From assembly GCA_045531235.1 (NCBI GenBank), contig JAZSDQ010000078.1, forward strand, positions 1 through 8,177: a stretch of 8,177 nt of DNA. Reading direction: 5' to 3'. Below, piece by piece: positions 1 to 5,718 of the stretch. The notes beneath the pieces were generated by a model that was not told the DNA's origin, did not search any database, and saw only the letters and a program-made list of their open reading frames with translations. The translations under genes and the position numbers were made by a program. The stretch comes from RGIG5579 sp045531235 (lineage in GTDB: Bacteria > Bacillota > Clostridia > Oscillospirales > SIG627). How positions within the stretch are numbered: position 1 is the stretch's first letter; each line of letters begins with the position of its first letter.

Positions 1-944
1 TTTTCGTCATGCATCAATGGTATGTGCTCTAAACGAATTTCCAGTTGCGGCACTTCTTCCGGGCAAAGTCCGGAAAACATTTTTCGGACTGAAGTGACTG
101 ATGACGGTATGCGAATACCGAGGAGCGTGTCGTTTAATTCCTTTCGGTTGAAAATGCCATTGGAGAATGCCTTGTCAATAACATCTTCCACAAGAAGAGG
201 ATATTCTTTGTGATGGCGATATGCTTTTGTATTGCGGAAATTAACGCCGGTTAAAGTTCTGAGAACATACTCTTTTTCTTTTGGGCTGATTTTGTGCTCT
301 TCGTGAAACAGATAATCGAAAATATAGAGATCACAAAGAAAAGGATGTATGAAGAAATCGGGAAGAGTAAAAATTTCTCCCAGGCTTTCGAATGGCGTAA
401 CTGCTCTGATATAGAAACAGAGATCTGTTATAAAATCAGAAAAAAGCTTGTCGACGAGAGGGAAGTCCTTCCTATATGTTTTCCATAGCCAGAATATTTC
501 ACCGGAAATTGCAAAATTGTGGCTCTTTTTTCTCAGATAGCGAGCAAGGAACAATTGAATATACGGGAACGAGGTTGCTATTTTCTTCTTTTCATTTATT
601 GCTTGACAAAAATACAGAAAATAATCTTTTTGTTCCGGACTTAACTGTGAATATGACGGCGTAAAAATAGTGCACGGGACAAACGAAACAGGGGTGGTGA
701 AATCTTTTTCTTCCAGCAAAGCTTTGTTTTTTGGAAGTACTTCATCTGTCAATTGGTAAAAACGGACAACCTTTGATTTTCCGATCTTAATCTTCTCACC
801 AAAGCGGTTATTTTCTTTGTTTGCCTCATTCAAAGACAACTCGTTTATTGAAATACCATTGGAGTTTGGAATGGATACCTTGAGAAAGTCGGAGCTGATG
901 CGCGGCAACAATCGGTCAGTTGTCCAAAATCGGTCTTTATCCAT
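1..944 (-). CDS. TerB-N domain-like protein, N-terminal 314 residues (3' end outside window)
   Basis: The minus strand reads without a stop from an ATG at 944-942 to the left edge, giving 314 codons of an unfinished gene. A strong AGGAGG (955-950) lies five bases upstream of the ATG and a promoter stands behind it, so the start is secure. Residues 96-112 contain PSYSQLSPEQ followed by KDYFLYF, and residues 125-136 read FPYIQLFLARYL. This matches the family pattern PSYxxLSPxQRxxYLxW...YvFLyfYGLE of TerB-N (PF13208), the N-terminal module of large TerB-N/TerB/TerB-C proteins of usually 600 residues or more. Residues 1-95 are polar and unassigned. Residues 140-314 are mostly helical by appearance, with no signal peptide or membrane segment, so the product is probably cytosolic. 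TerB-type domains are linked by comparative genomics to metal or stress responses and sometimes to defence loci; the biochemical activity is unknown. The catalytic-site-free appearance and the missing C-terminus prevent a firmer call. Confidence 0.6.
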   Translation of the reverse strand, partial: MDKDRFWTTDRLLPRISSDFLKVSIPNSNGISINELSLNEANKENNRFGEKIKIGKSKVVRFYQLTDEVLPKNKALLEEKDFTTPVSFVPCTIFTPSYSQLSPEQKDYFLYFCQAINEKKKIATSFPYIQLFLARYLRKKSHNFAISGEIFWLWKTYRKDFPLVDKLFSDFITDLCFYIRAVTPFESLGEIFTLPDFFIHPFLCDLYIFDYLFHEEHKISPKEKEYVLRTLTGVNFRNTKAYRHHKEYPLLVEDVIDKAFSNGIFNRKELNDTLLGIRIPSSVTSVRKMFSGLCPEEVPQLEIRLEHIPLMHDE

Positions 945-955
945 CGGCTCCTCCT
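945..955 (-). promoter_or_regulatory. Strong Shine-Dalgarno of the TerB-N-like gene
   Basis: Read on the minus strand, AGGAGG at 955-950 stands five bases before the ATG at 944-942. This near-perfect anti-16S match fixes the start of a coding region whose end is not in the window. Confidence 0.8.
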
Positions 956-971
956 AAAAAGTTATTATATT

Positions 972-1000
972 AGTATACCACGGTATGAAATCTTTTACAA
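972..1000 (-). promoter_or_regulatory. Sigma-A-type promoter of the TerB-N-like gene
   Basis: On the minus strand there is a -35 TTGTAA (1000-995), a 17-base spacer and a -10 TATACT (977-972) preceded by TGG, which makes it an extended -10. Initiation would fall near 965, about 20 bases before the ATG. The agreement of -10, spacer and SD makes this a good call, although the -35 matches the consensus only partly. Confidence 0.65.
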
Positions 1001-1007
1001 GTAATGC

Positions 1008-1020
1008 GACAATTTTTGTC
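1008..1020. repeat. 13-base inverted repeat between divergent promoters
   Basis: GACAA and TTGTC flank a three-base centre of T. The repeat sits seven bases upstream of the -35 of the minus-strand TerB-N-like gene and about 45 bases upstream of the tRNA promoter. That is a usual place for an activator or repressor site. It is not followed by a T tract in either direction, so it is not a terminator. Arms of only five bases in A/T-rich DNA can arise by chance. Confidence 0.3.
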
Positions 1021-1065
1021 ATAAAATATCTTTTAAGAAAAAAAGTAGTTTTTTATGAAAATCTC

Positions 1066-1094
1066 TTGACAAAAGCCCTTCGTTATGGTAACAT
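1066..1094 (+). promoter_or_regulatory. Promoter of the tRNA-Thr/tRNA-Tyr operon
   Basis: The -35 is a perfect TTGACA (1066-1071). A 17-base spacer follows, then -10 TAACAT (1089-1094) with an upstream TGG, an extended -10. The predicted transcript starts near 1101, leaving a leader of about 16 bases before the first tRNA. The near-consensus quality fits the heavy expression expected of stable RNA genes. Confidence 0.8.
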
Positions 1095-1116
1095 ATCCAG
1101 GTCGTCGGTGAGTTAC

Positions 1117-1191
1117 GCTGGCGTGGCTCAATGGCAGAGCAGCTGATTTGTAATCAGCAGGTTGCAGGTTCAACTCCTGTCGCCAGCTCCA
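1117..1191 (+). tRNA. tRNA-Thr (anticodon TGT)
   Basis: The acceptor stem GCTGGCG (1117-1123) pairs perfectly with CGCCAGC (1181-1187). A discriminator T and an encoded CCA (1189-1191) follow. The D arm is GCTC...GAGC. The anticodon stem GCTGA/TCAGC (1142-1146, 1154-1158) closes the loop TTTGTAA with anticodon TGT at 1149-1151, which reads ACA and other ACN codons. The T arm GCAGG/CCTGT holds the standard TTCAACT loop. All arms are intact, so the gene should be functional. It is the first gene of a two-tRNA transcript, with 19 bases before the tRNA-Tyr. Confidence 0.97.
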
Positions 1192-1210
1192 TTCGACTAA
1201 TTGAATATAT

Positions 1211-1295
1211 GGGGGAATTCCCGAGCGGCCAAAGGGGGCAGACTGTAAATCTGTTGTCACTGACTTCGGTGGTCCGAATCCACCTTCCCCCACCA
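1211..1295 (+). tRNA. tRNA-Tyr (anticodon GTA), with an unusual T-loop
   Basis: The acceptor GGGGGAA (1211-1217) pairs with TTCCCCC (1285-1291), followed by discriminator A and encoded CCA (1293-1295). The anticodon stem GCAGA/TCTGT (1238-1242, 1250-1254) encloses CTGTAAA with anticodon GTA at 1245-1247. The variable region of 13 bases (1255-1267) can form a short GTC/GAC arm, as expected for a class II bacterial tRNA-Tyr. The T stem GGTGG/CCACC (1268-1272, 1280-1284) is perfect, but its loop is TCCGAAT. Position 55, normally T and modified to pseudouridine, is therefore C (base 1274). The tRNA-Thr next door has the normal T. All other signals look functional, so I read it as a working or near-working gene with one odd base. 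Confidence 0.95.
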
Positions 1296-1296
1296 A

Positions 1297-1330
1297 AAAT
1301 CCTCGTACGAAAGTACGGGGATTTGTTTTT
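1297..1330 (+). terminator. Intrinsic terminator of the tRNA operon
   Basis: A 12-bp stem, AAATCCTCGTAC (1297-1308) with GTACGGGGATTT (1313-1324), has one G-T pair and a GAAA tetraloop. It is followed by GTTTTT. It begins two bases after the CCA of tRNA-Tyr, so the operon contains just these two tRNAs. Confidence 0.92.
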
Positions 1331-1335
1331 ATCCA

Positions 1336-1364
1336 TTTACAATAAAAATGAACTGTGCTATACT
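1336..1364 (+). promoter_or_regulatory. Promoter of the IMPase/membrane protein/AIM24 operon
   Basis: The -35 TTTACA (1336-1341), a 17-base spacer and the -10 TATACT (1359-1364), preceded by TGC (extended -10), lie just downstream of the tRNA terminator. Initiation near 1371 would leave an untranslated leader of about 40 bases. No other promoter of similar quality was seen before the following two genes. Confidence 0.75.
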
Positions 1365-1399
1365 TTATTTAGAGAATCGTGCAAAACATATTTGAGTTT

Positions 1400-1405
1400 A
1401 GGTGG
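1400..1405 (+). promoter_or_regulatory. Shine-Dalgarno that selects the TTG start of the IMPase gene
   Basis: AGGTGG at 1400-1405 lies five bases before a TTG at 1411. The in-frame GTG at 1402 falls inside this Shine-Dalgarno and has only a weak GAG ahead of it, so the TTG is the better start. The next gene uses the same AGGTGG core at 2206. Confidence 0.6.
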
Positions 1406-1410
1406 TTACT

Positions 1411-2214
1411 TTGGATTATAAGAATATCAAAAATGAAGTTATTTCTATTGTGAAGTCCTCTGCTGATATCTTTCATCGTGGAGCAGAACGCGTCGTTGAA
1501 AAAGATGGGGCTGCTAATCTCGTAACGGATGTGGATCTTGCCATTCAGCATTATTTACAAGAAGAACTTCACAGGCTTTTACCCGAGGCAGGCTTTTTTT
1601 GTGAAGAAGAAAATATTATAGAAACAGAAAAAGACTACGTTTGGGTTATTGATCCTGTTGATGGCACTATGAATTTTTCCAGAAATTTACCGGAATGTGT
1701 TATTTCCGTTGGCCTTCTTTATAAAAGGCAAGCGGTAGTCGGCGTGGTCTTCGCACCTCGTTTGGCGCTGATGTTTTCGGCATCAAAAGGGAACGGGGCG
1801 TATTGCAATCATGAGAAAATTAGGGTTTCGGAAAAGACCTTTGAACAAGCGCTTTTTTGTACAGGCCTTTGCTTGTACGAAAAGAATCTCTCGCCGTTCT
1901 GTTCCGAGATTATCGCAAGAGCGCACAATCTATGCAGCGATATTCGCCGCTTTGGCGCCTGCGCACTGGAAATTTGCTATCTCGCATTGGGACGATGCGA
2001 CCTGTTCTTTGAGATTCGCACCTATCCTTGGGATTATGCTGCCGCTTATTTGATTCTTTCAGAAGCGGGTGGGATATTGAGAGGTTTTCAGAAAAAAGAA
2101 CTTGGCTTTGATAATATTACAATGCTTGTTGGCGCAAACAATGTTAAAAATTTTGAAAAACTGAACGATATTATTTCCGATGTAATTACCGAGGAACCAA
2201 AATATAGGTGGTGA
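1411..2214 (+). CDS. Inositol monophosphatase family protein
   Basis: A 267-residue protein, the usual family length, and probably a cytosolic Mg2+-dependent phosphatase of the inositol-monophosphatase/CysQ/FBPase fold. All metal and substrate motifs are visible: NLVTDVD (residues 36-42), an EE pair at about 65-66, WVIDPVDGTMNF with D81, D84, G85 and T86 (the hallmark DPxDGT), and WDYAAAYLILSEAGG from residue 207. Inositol-1-phosphate is the classical substrate. In bacteria lacking inositol metabolism, relatives act on 3'-phosphoadenosine 5'-phosphate, NADP or other sugar phosphates, so the true substrate is not settled. Nothing in the neighbourhood points to inositol or sulfate metabolism. 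The gene starts at TTG (a GTG nine bases upstream is the alternative, 270 residues). Its stop is five bases before the next ATG and overlaps that gene's ribosome binding site, which suggests translational coupling. Confidence 0.93.
   Translation: MDYKNIKNEVISIVKSSADIFHRGAERVVEKDGAANLVTDVDLAIQHYLQEELHRLLPEAGFFCEEENIIETEKDYVWVIDPVDGTMNFSRNLPECVISVGLLYKRQAVVGVVFAPRLALMFSASKGNGAYCNHEKIRVSEKTFEQALFCTGLCLYEKNLSPFCSEIIARAHNLCSDIRRFGACALEICYLALGRCDLFFEIRTYPWDYAAAYLILSEAGGILRGFQKKELGFDNITMLVGANNVKNFEKLNDIISDVITEEPKYRW
2206..2214 (+). promoter_or_regulatory. Ribosome binding site deciding the start of the membrane protein gene
   Basis: AGGTGGTGA (2206-2214) is the SD for the ATG at 2220 and also contains the stop codon of the upstream phosphatase gene. 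In-frame GTG codons at 2208 and 2211 lie inside this SD and are therefore poor start candidates. Confidence 0.7.
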
Positions 2215-2219
2215 ATGTA

Positions 2220-2972
2220 ATGTTTAAAAAGAAAAAGAAGAATCTTGAAAAATTCAAGCATACCGAAGTAGACAGATCTTTATTAAAAAACTGCCCCAGC
2301 TTTGATATTGATACGATGTATGAGAGAGTGTTTGAGGAATTGGCTCTGCAGCAAACCAAAAGAGATCAGCTGATCACCATCTATCTTGCTGCTTTTGCTT
2401 TCATCGTTCCTTCCTTGCTTTCAAATTCAAGTATTAATTGGCTCGTTACCGGTAGCATTTTTATTGTTCTTGGCATTATCGGTCTTTTATTTGCATTGAT
2501 CATTATTCGCTATCGAAAATATAAAGAGGTTTATTGGATTTGTTGCCGTACTATCAATGTTATGATGGATATGGATAAATCGGAATGGAAGAAAGAAAAT
2601 ATACAAGCCATCTTCTACGAATGTCTGTGCAAGAAAATTAAGAAATATATTACAGTGAATAAAGCCGGAGAAAAGAAATTTAAAACGTTTTCTTTTGTAA
2701 AAAATAATGTATTTAGCGGAGAAACGCTGTATCTGGTCATTCACTCCATCATTGCTTCCTGTGTTTTCGGTTTAGGAATCGGAATTGTTTTGAAGTTGGC
2801 AACAAATGTAAAGATCGCCATTGGCATTGTCAGCGGTATCGTTTTGTTTACGTACTGCGTGTTTATGTATTTTAAGACATTGAAAAAGATATACAACGTT
2901 TGTGTGGATGAATTGAATTCCTCGTTCAATTCTACCTTTAATGACGCTTGGTTCTTGCATTTCTTTATCTAG
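2220..2972 (+). CDS. Unrecognised four-helix membrane protein
   Basis: A 250-residue protein that I cannot place in a named family. It begins with a very basic stretch (five lysines at residues 3-7), followed by a polar segment to about residue 50. Four hydrophobic helices then appear in two pairs, at about 51-67 and 74-96, and 170-191 and 199-218. A basic, polar loop of some 70 residues (97-168) separates the pairs, rich in K, Y, C and W, and the tail of about 30 residues ends in aromatic residues (WFLHFFI). The positive-inside rule puts both termini and the central loop in the cytoplasm. There is no signal peptide and no enzyme motif. Two hairpins with a cytosolic domain recall SLATT-like or other small membrane sensors and effectors, but that is only a resemblance in layout. 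The gene sits between a phosphatase and an AIM24 gene, on one transcript, 29 bases before the AIM24 start. Confidence 0.85.
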   Translation: MFKKKKKNLEKFKHTEVDRSLLKNCPSFDIDTMYERVFEELALQQTKRDQLITIYLAAFAFIVPSLLSNSSINWLVTGSIFIVLGIIGLLFALIIIRYRKYKEVYWICCRTINVMMDMDKSEWKKENIQAIFYECLCKKIKKYITVNKAGEKKFKTFSFVKNNVFSGETLYLVIHSIIASCVFGLGIGIVLKLATNVKIAIGIVSGIVLFTYCVFMYFKTLKKIYNVCVDELNSSFNSTFNDAWFLHFFI

Positions 2973-3001
2973 TAAGTTTTACGAATTTTTAGGAGAATTT
3001 T

Positions 3002-3730
3002 ATGATCAAATATGAGATTGAGGGCGGGAATCTGCCTGTTGTTATTTGTTATCCCGAGGAGGGACAGGCTCTTTGCACGGAAACGGGAGCAATGAGCTGG
3101 ATGAGCCCGAATATGCTAATGGATACCAATTCGGGCGGCGGCTTAAAAAAGGCTTTTGGTAGGCTGTTTTCAGGCGAATCTATCTTTATGAATGAATATA
3201 CTGCCATTGGAGGACGTGGAATTATCGCATTTGCCAGCAGTTTTCCGGGTTCCATTATTCCTTATCACGTAAGCGAAGGGAATAGCATTATCGTTCAAAA
3301 ACGCGGTTTTCTTGCTATGGAAAAGGGCCTTGATTTGTCGATCTATTTCCAAAAGCGACTCGGCAAAGGATTTTTTGGCGGCGAAGGATTTATTATGCAG
3401 AAGATCAGCGGCAACGGTATGGTTTTCATTGAGATCGACGGTTATTGCAACGAATATGATCTTGGAGTTGGAGAGAGTATCATCGTAGATACGGGGTACC
3501 TTGCTGCAATGAGCGAAAGCTGTATCATGGATATTGAAACGGTAAAAGGTGCAAAGAATATCTTTTTTGGCGGCGAGGGGCTATTTCATACGAAAATTAC
3601 CGGACCCGGTAAAGTATATTTGCAGTCGATGCCTCTATATCAAACTGCTCAAGCGCTCACTCCGTATTTAAATATCAATAACGGTGGCGATAACAACGGC
3701 GGTGGGATCAATATTCGCCTTGGGGAATAA
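3002..3730 (+). CDS. AIM24 family protein (TIGR00266 type)
   Basis: A 242-residue soluble protein with AGGAG (2991-2995) six bases before the ATG. The family pattern is clear: an early TETGAMSWM (about residues 26-34), then GGGLKKAFGRLFSGES and MNEYTA (about 46-68), later repeats of the form GGEGFIMQKISGNG and GGEGLFHTKITGPG, and an Asn/Gly-rich tail before the end. The two GGEG/GxG units mark the duplicated beta-rich fold. AIM24 was named from yeast mitochondrial inner-membrane organisation. The bacterial relatives have no demonstrated reaction, and comparative genomics often places them in stress or membrane-related contexts. There is no signal peptide, so it is probably cytoplasmic, perhaps membrane-associated. 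It is the last gene of the three-gene unit; a hairpin terminator starts within ten bases of its stop. Confidence 0.93.
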   Translation: MIKYEIEGGNLPVVICYPEEGQALCTETGAMSWMSPNMLMDTNSGGGLKKAFGRLFSGESIFMNEYTAIGGRGIIAFASSFPGSIIPYHVSEGNSIIVQKRGFLAMEKGLDLSIYFQKRLGKGFFGGEGFIMQKISGNGMVFIEIDGYCNEYDLGVGESIIVDTGYLAAMSESCIMDIETVKGAKNIFFGGEGLFHTKITGPGKVYLQSMPLYQTAQALTPYLNINNGGDNNGGGINIRLGE

Positions 3731-3735
3731 ATAAT

Positions 3736-3766
3736 AAAAAGGATGTGCAATTTGCACATCCTTTTT
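3736..3766. terminator. Bidirectional terminator between convergent genes
   Basis: GGATGTGCA (3741-3749) and TGCACATCC (3753-3761) form a perfect 9-bp stem with a three-base loop. An A tract stands before it and a T tract after it, extending the pairing. The element can thus end the plus-strand AIM24 operon and the minus-strand lipoprotein transcript, whose stop lies only 14 bases away. Confidence 0.9.
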
Positions 3767-3779
3767 GTGTATGATCGGT

Positions 3780-4871
3780 TTAGTAGTTTTTGTAGTAGTG
3801 AGCCGTAAGATATTCGTCCATTAAGGTTTGAAGACCTTTCATATCCTCAGGGGATTGGAAGATATCAAGCATATTGGTGGTTGCACCGTTTTTGTAGTAT
3901 TTTGCAATATGTTTCGTTGCATTGAAGGAGGAACTGAGTGCAGAATTGGTGCAAAAGTCGTACTTCTGTCCTACTGCGCTTTCTCCGGTAATGGCGCAGT
4001 AAGCCATTTGTGCGGTGATGTAACCTGTGAGCATATTGGGATGATAACCGTCTTTGGCACTTTGGCTTACGATAAAGGAATTCAAATTATAGTTGAGTGT
4101 AGCACCGGGAACTTCGGTTTGGTTGGCTGCTACATTGTGTACAAGAGCGCCCCATTCCACAACGGTGATACCTTTTTCGGGAAGTTGTTTCAGCGCAGAA
4201 AGCCAAAGAGCATTCTTTTCGTAGATTCTTCTTTGAGTCAGCAATAAAAACTTAACGTTATGGTTGGCTTCGCGGAAGAAATTCATTACCATATCAATTC
4301 TATCAAGAAATTCTTCGCTTGTTTCGTCAAACTCGTTTCCGTGCTCTTGGATGAAGACATAATCATAGTAGCGATCTGTAAGGTAGCTCTTGTGGTCTAC
4401 GCCGTCACAGCCGCGGTCAGCCGCGCATGTGACAAACAAATCGTGCAGACTGTGTCCTCCAAAGGTCCAGTTAGTAACGTTGACATTTTTCACGCCGTTA
4501 GCTCTGCAGATCTGAAAGAAATAGCCGCGATTATTTACCCTTTGTGCTTGTTGCAGCTCTGAACGGGCGTTGGTAAGCACTGCGTTGCCGTAGTATGTAT
4601 ATGAATTACCGATGAAAATGATTTTCTTGCCATCAAGCATATGACTGCTTGGGGTTTCATCGGGAGTATTGTCAGGCGTAGCAGGTGCATCGGGAGTTAC
4701 ATTATCATCGTGATTGATTTCTTCTGTTTCGACGGAATCGGTCTCATGGGTCTTTTCCTCTCCCGTTGTCTTAATATCTTCTTTTGTTATAAGGTCAAGC
4801 TCTTTTCCACAGGCGGAAAGAGAGGTGAGGAGTATAACTGAAACCAAAAGAAATGCAATTGTTTTTTTCAT
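3780..4871 (-). CDS. Secreted lipoprotein with SGNH-hydrolase (DUF4886-like) domain
   Basis: A 363-residue protein. Residues 1-21 form a lipoprotein signal (MKK, a hydrophobic core, lipobox LSAC with C21), so it should be anchored on the outer face of the membrane. Residues 24-76 are a linker rich in T, E, D and P, typical of a spacer through the cell wall. The catalytic domain starts at about 80 with the block I motif IIFIGNSYT (candidate nucleophile S90). FGGHSLHD (137-144) matches block II, YDYVFIQEHGN (169-179) block III, and DGYHPN (274-279) gives the Asp/His pair D274 and H277. The GGxSLxxH and QE patterns fit DUF4886-like members of the SGNH/GDSL superfamily. Members act as esterases, often on acetylated glycans, but no substrate can be assigned. 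It starts at ATG 4871 with GAGAGG upstream; a 14-base tandem repeat overlaps its control region. Confidence 0.85.
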   Translation of the reverse strand: MKKTIAFLLVSVILLTSLSACGKELDLITKEDIKTTGEEKTHETDSVETEEINHDDNVTPDAPATPDNTPDETPSSHMLDGKKIIFIGNSYTYYGNAVLTNARSELQQAQRVNNRGYFFQICRANGVKNVNVTNWTFGGHSLHDLFVTCAADRGCDGVDHKSYLTDRYYDYVFIQEHGNEFDETSEEFLDRIDMVMNFFREANHNVKFLLLTQRRIYEKNALWLSALKQLPEKGITVVEWGALVHNVAANQTEVPGATLNYNLNSFIVSQSAKDGYHPNMLTGYITAQMAYCAITGESAVGQKYDFCTNSALSSSFNATKHIAKYYKNGATTNMLDIFQSPEDMKGLQTLMDEYLTAHYYKNY

Positions 4872-4903
4872 AATATGTACCTCTCAAATATTAAAATTAC
4901 TAT

Positions 4904-4909
4904 ATTATA
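4904..4909 (-). promoter_or_regulatory. Possible -10 element of the lipoprotein gene
   Basis: TATAAT on the minus strand (4909-4904) lies 32 bases before the ATG. The -35 position at a 17-base spacing (4932-4927) reads AATATC, a poor match, and falls in the tandem repeat. The promoter may therefore need an activator, or the gene may also be read through from the upstream GNAT gene, since no terminator is visible between them. Confidence 0.4.
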
Positions 4910-4912
4910 TTT

Positions 4913-4940
4913 GATATTTGATTTGCGATATTTGATTTGC
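4913..4940. repeat. Perfect 14-base tandem duplication upstream of the lipoprotein gene
   Basis: GATATTTGATTTGC occurs twice in direct tandem with no mismatch (4913-4926 and 4927-4940). A partial copy of the TTGATAT core precedes it. It occupies the -35 region and immediate upstream DNA of the lipoprotein gene. It could be a pair of regulator half-sites one and a third helical turns apart, or a replication-slippage product in A/T-rich DNA. Confidence 0.85.
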
Positions 4941-4959
4941 TGGTTTTTTGCAAGGCATG

Positions 4960-5718
4960 TTAATCAAAGGCTAAACCAAAATATTCCGGAGCTAAAAAGC
5001 CGTCTTTTAGCGGGTAATACATAGAGAAAGGATTTTCTTTTTTTGCGACGCGGAATTTGCCCCGTGTGCATTGAAGCTCTGATAAAAATTGTCCGGCTTT
5101 GTTTTCATCGCCTAAGAGCTCTATACCCACAAATTCATTTTTATTTTTCCGCCCGGCCACAAGAAAATTGTCAGCTGCATAAAAGTCAGCCATTGTTTCA
5201 AGAAAGGCAAGATTTTCGTTTTCTTGTATGACAGTATTTTTCGGTAAAAATTTGCGGCGTAGAAGCGCATATTCATTTGAAGAAATTTTTCTTAAGTGTA
5301 TTTCTTTTTCTGATGAGGAACTACTGATTTCACCAATATATGAGGCTAGACGATACCCAAGCTTTTCGTAGTAGGAGAAAAGACTTGAATTCCCTGGGAC
5401 AAGGAGTGCTGCTGAATAATCAAGACTCTTCAAATGCTGATGGGTATCATCCATCAAAATGCGGCAAAATCCTTGGTTCTGAAATTTTTCTTTTGTTGCG
5501 ACGGCGTACAAATATGCGATTTTTTCACCTCGATATTCGCAATCAAACCAAAATAACATAGAAATGATTTCATTATCTTTAAAGACACAACGACAACGCT
5601 CGGGCGAGAATGCAGCCTTTTGAAACGATGAGATGAAATCGTCTTCATCGTGAAACGCTTCTTTCCACAGTGCCCAAAGCTGCGGTGTTTCTTCATGCGT
5701 CGGACAATCAATTCTCAT
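4960..5718 (-). CDS. Two-domain GNAT family N-acetyltransferase
   Basis: A cytosolic protein of 252 residues. Residues 1 to about 130 are a GNAT domain: ELWxLWKEAF-like start, beta strands around 43-58, then YLYAVATKEKFQNQGFCRIL (69-88). In that motif QNQGFC (80-85) is the acetyl-CoA pyrophosphate loop in degenerate form (usual Q/RxxGxG/A; the last Gly is Cys). YYEKLGYR near 118-126 is the typical final GNAT motif. The remaining 120 residues form a second, unassigned domain, an arrangement also seen in Eis-like and other long GNAT proteins. The acceptor is unknown. The ATG at 5718 is chosen over the in-frame ATG at 5724 because GGGGG (5729-5725) is six bases from the former but directly abuts the latter. 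The start overlaps the end of the DUF2156 gene by 11 bases, so the two should be made together. Confidence 0.88.
   Translation of the reverse strand: MRIDCPTHEETPQLWALWKEAFHDEDDFISSFQKAAFSPERCRCVFKDNEIISMLFWFDCEYRGEKIAYLYAVATKEKFQNQGFCRILMDDTHQHLKSLDYSAALLVPGNSSLFSYYEKLGYRLASYIGEISSSSSEKEIHLRKISSNEYALLRRKFLPKNTVIQENENLAFLETMADFYAADNFLVAGRKNKNEFVGIELLGDENKAGQFLSELQCTRGKFRVAKKENPFSMYYPLKDGFLAPEYFGLAFD

Noticed and set aside
22..664. Plus-strand frames over the left-edge gene
   Set aside because: They are short, lack ribosome binding sites and lie opposite the uninterrupted minus-strand TerB-N-like gene.
1117..1330. Integration site of a mobile element at the tRNA genes
   Set aside because: No duplicated tRNA 3' end and no integrase was seen on either side within the window.
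1033..1336. Minus-strand open frames across the tRNA genes, one of which contains RQELNLQPADYKSAALPLSHA-like text
   Set aside because: These are the familiar spurious proteins read antisense through tRNA genes. They have no SD, and the tRNA structures explain the conservation.
1131..1421. Plus-strand frame running through both tRNAs and the terminator
   Set aside because: It crosses two folded tRNAs and a terminator hairpin, with no ribosome binding site; it is a chance frame.
3828..4247. 139-codon plus-strand frame inside the lipoprotein gene
   Set aside because: It is antisense to a strongly supported SGNH lipoprotein, has no upstream signal and cysteine/valine-rich text typical of antisense shadow frames.
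4941..4975. Possible terminator after the GNAT gene (TTTGATT with AATCAAA arms)
   Set aside because: The loop would be over 20 bases and no T tract follows on the minus strand, so read-through into the lipoprotein gene cannot be excluded.
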